Assembly: GCA_964631275.1 (NCBI GenBank)
Contig: CAZVWQ010000026.1
Coordinates: 1-19,391 of the forward strand
Direction of reading: 5' to 3'
DNA from: CAZVWQ01 sp964631275
GTDB taxonomy: Bacteria; Patescibacteriota; JACMRA01
Length of the DNA: 19,391 nucleotides
Shown here: positions 18,413 to 19,391 of the stretch, in pieces
Layout: each line of letters opens with the position of its first letter
How positions within the stretch are numbered: the first letter of the stretch is position 1
Notes under the pieces: model-generated
Seen by the model: only the letters and a program-made list of their open reading frames with translations
Databases searched by the model: none
Told to the model about the DNA's origin: nothing
Translations under genes and position numbers: made by a program

Positions 18413-18524
18413 ATATACCTTTTGGGCTAATCGTTACCGTAACTACTCCTTAAAAGAATTTAGTTTAGGTAAGGGATTAATTCCTTATTAAGAGTTAAAT
18501 TTTGGGTAATAGTAAACGGATTAT
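18413..18524 (+). repeat. Family C repeat, copy 2
   Basis: ATATACCTTTTGGGCTAATC at the left, and AAGAGTTAAATTTTGGGTAA then TAGTAAACGGATTA at the right, match copy 1 at 7421-7530. It begins 13 bp upstream of the SulP start codon, so it forms the promoter and leader region of that gene. Confidence 0.8.
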
Positions 18525-18653
18525 ATGATTCAACTAAAATATAAATTTTTGTTTATTCCAAAGGAGAGGTTAACGATTTAAAGTTATTTTGAGATAAGAC
18601 TATTGCCCCTAGATTAAGATTGGCTATAACTTGCAATTTTTCAGCTATGCCAC

Positions 18654-18677
18654 AAAAAACTCACCTTTAGGGTGAGT
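18654..18677 (-). terminator. Intrinsic terminator of the 5S rRNA gene
   Basis: On the minus strand the hairpin ACTCACC-CTAAA-GGTGAGT is followed by a T tract (TTTTTT with the last stem base), about ten bases after the 5S 3' end. The 5S gene thus has its own transcription end. Confidence 0.8.
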
Positions 18678-18684
18678 CTGATGG

Positions 18685-18799
18685 AACAGCTCTGGCCTAT
18701 TTTCCCCTGCCTCTGCAGACAAGTATCTTCGGCGTTGGTGAGTTTCAAGACTCTGTTCGAAATGGGAAGAGTTGGGGCCACACCACTTGTAGAGCTTAA
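18685..18799 (-). rRNA. rrf: 5S ribosomal RNA
   Basis: On the minus strand, conserved 5S text is present: GGTGTGGCCCCAACTCTTCC, then CATTTCGAACAGAGTCTTGA (the invariant CGAAC loop) and AACGCCGAAGATACTTG. The 5' segment AGCTCT (18791-18796) pairs with AGAGCT (18688-18693) to form helix I, which fixes the ends within a few bases. A hairpin terminator follows directly. No 23S gene precedes it in at least 590 bp; that space is full of repeats. A CTTGACAAAA block upstream (18827-18836) resembles the 16S -35 region, so it is probably transcribed independently. Confidence 0.92.
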
Positions 18800-18854
18800 T
18801 ATAGTAAGTAAGTATTTTTATAAATTTTTGTCAAGAAACCATCCTCACATTCCA

Positions 18855-18944
18855 ATAATCATGTTTCAAAACCTATTTTTACTGTTGGTTATATCCATTT
18901 TGTGGGGTTAAAGTTTTGTAAATTTGAGTTATGGGACAAGACTA
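18855..18944 (-). repeat. Family B repeat, copy 5
   Basis: On the minus strand it reads GTCTTGTCCCATAACTCAAA, then TTTACAAAACTTTAACCCCA, and ends AATAGGTTTTGAAACATGAT. It is the only B copy in the window in this orientation. Confidence 0.8.
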
Positions 18945-19048
18945 GTTCAAATTACAACAGACAAGGATCCAAGCGATAACATTTGCTGGTTAAGCCTACC
19001 TCAAAAACTTTCAAAAATCTTTACTTTTTTTCCTTGTATTACAAAACC

Positions 19049-19136
19049 CAAGCTCGTACTAATTTTTATTTTAAGTTAAGAATAAGCCTTTTAATTAGAA
19101 CTAAACTAATTTTTTTTATAAACCAAACGAGTTTGA
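19049..19136 (+). repeat. Family F repeat, copy 2
   Basis: AAGCTCGTACTAATTTTTAT, then AAGAATAAGCCTTTTAATTA and GAACTAAACTAATT match 14013-14100. The outer AGCTCGT and ACGAGTTT are inverted relative to each other. Confidence 0.7.
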
Positions 19137-19242
19137 TATAAAACAAAAATAACAAATTTCTATAAATTCAGTATTTCTTACCTTAAAACAAACGAGAAAT
19201 GACCTTATTTTTTTAAGTTTTGGAGCAAGATTTTAACTTTAA

Positions 19243-19320
19243 TTATACCCATTCTTGCATCATCTTACATAAATTTTATACAAAATCAATTTCTAAGCAA
19301 ACGACTTGTTTGGGTGTTAT
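19243..19320 (+). repeat. Family D repeat, copy 3, right end missing
   Basis: TTATACCCATTCTTGCATCA, then TCTTACATAAATTTTATACA and ACGACTTGTTTGGG match the left two-thirds of family D. The similarity stops where family C copy 3 begins, so this copy is truncated or interrupted by C. Confidence 0.65.
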
Positions 19321-19321
19321 G

Positions 19322-19391
19322 CCTAATACGTTTATTTTTACCCTAAATTCAACTCTTTATATACAAACAAATCTTTTTATTTAACCTAAAC
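19322..19391 (-). repeat. Family C repeat, copy 3, cut by the window end
   Basis: On the minus strand it reads GTTTAGGTTAAATAAAAAGA, then AGAGTTGAATTTAGGGTAAA and AATAAACGTATTAGG, matching the right half of copies 1 and 2. The remainder lies outside the window. Confidence 0.7.

Larger units (their letters stand above)
18800..19391. other. Gene-free right end of the window made of repeats
   Basis: B copy 5, F copy 2, D copy 3 and C copy 3 follow one another with little unique DNA between them. An apparent ORF at 18672-18911 only spans the reverse of the 5S gene and the B repeat and is not a gene. Confidence 0.7.

Noticed and set aside
18672..18911. Plus-strand ORF of 79 codons
   Set aside because: It covers the reverse complement of 5S rRNA and a family B repeat.

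Overview
The window is AT-rich bacterial DNA. It carries one complete 16S rRNA gene, one 5S rRNA gene, nine apparently intact protein genes, one multiply broken photolyase gene and an unusual load of short interspersed repeats. The 16S sequence points to the Candidate Phyla Radiation (Patescibacteria), for example the GTGCCAGCAGCAGCGG form of the 515 region and paired G-C to A-U changes in its core. The SecY sequence fits too. This placement is a judgement from reading, not a computed phylogeny. The standard genetic code fits, because long ORFs are free of in-frame TGA.

Layout from left to right: class II CPD photolyase pseudogene (98-1598, +); repeat-filled spacer; a minus-strand pair encoding a SWIM zinc-finger protein and a UvrD/PcrA helicase (2075-5582); 860 bp without a convincing gene; rsmH (+); spacer with repeats; a jag/khpB-like gene followed 60 bp later by secY (+); a VIT1-like metal transporter (+); the 16S rRNA gene (12080-13558, -); about 0.9 kb of repeats and AT-rich DNA; a small GlsB/YeaQ-like membrane protein (+); 0.9 kb of spacer; dinB (+); a SulP transporter (-); the 5S rRNA gene (-) with a terminator; and a final 0.6 kb consisting almost wholly of repeats.

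Intact protein genes cover only about 52% of the window, and most stand alone. The 16S gene is neither followed by 23S nor linked to the 5S gene 5 kb away, so the rRNA genes are dispersed. Low coding density, a decayed repair gene and repeat proliferation together suggest relaxed selection, as in host-bound bacteria with degenerating genomes. That lifestyle is inferred.

Functionally, the photolyase remnant, UvrD and DinB belong to DNA repair and lesion tolerance. RsmH would modify C1402 of the 16S rRNA encoded in the same window. KhpB/Jag and SecY belong to RNA-linked and membrane-protein biogenesis functions. VIT1-like, SulP and GlsB-like proteins are membrane proteins.

The most notable content is the repeat system. 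A 91-bp element (family A) has terminal inverted repeats and occurs twice with two mismatches; one copy interrupts the photolyase gene with a 4-bp target duplication. Four further families (B, C, D, F; about 90-120 bp) fill the spacers. Family B sits inside copies of family D that occur elsewhere uninterrupted, so filled and empty sites can be compared within this one window.
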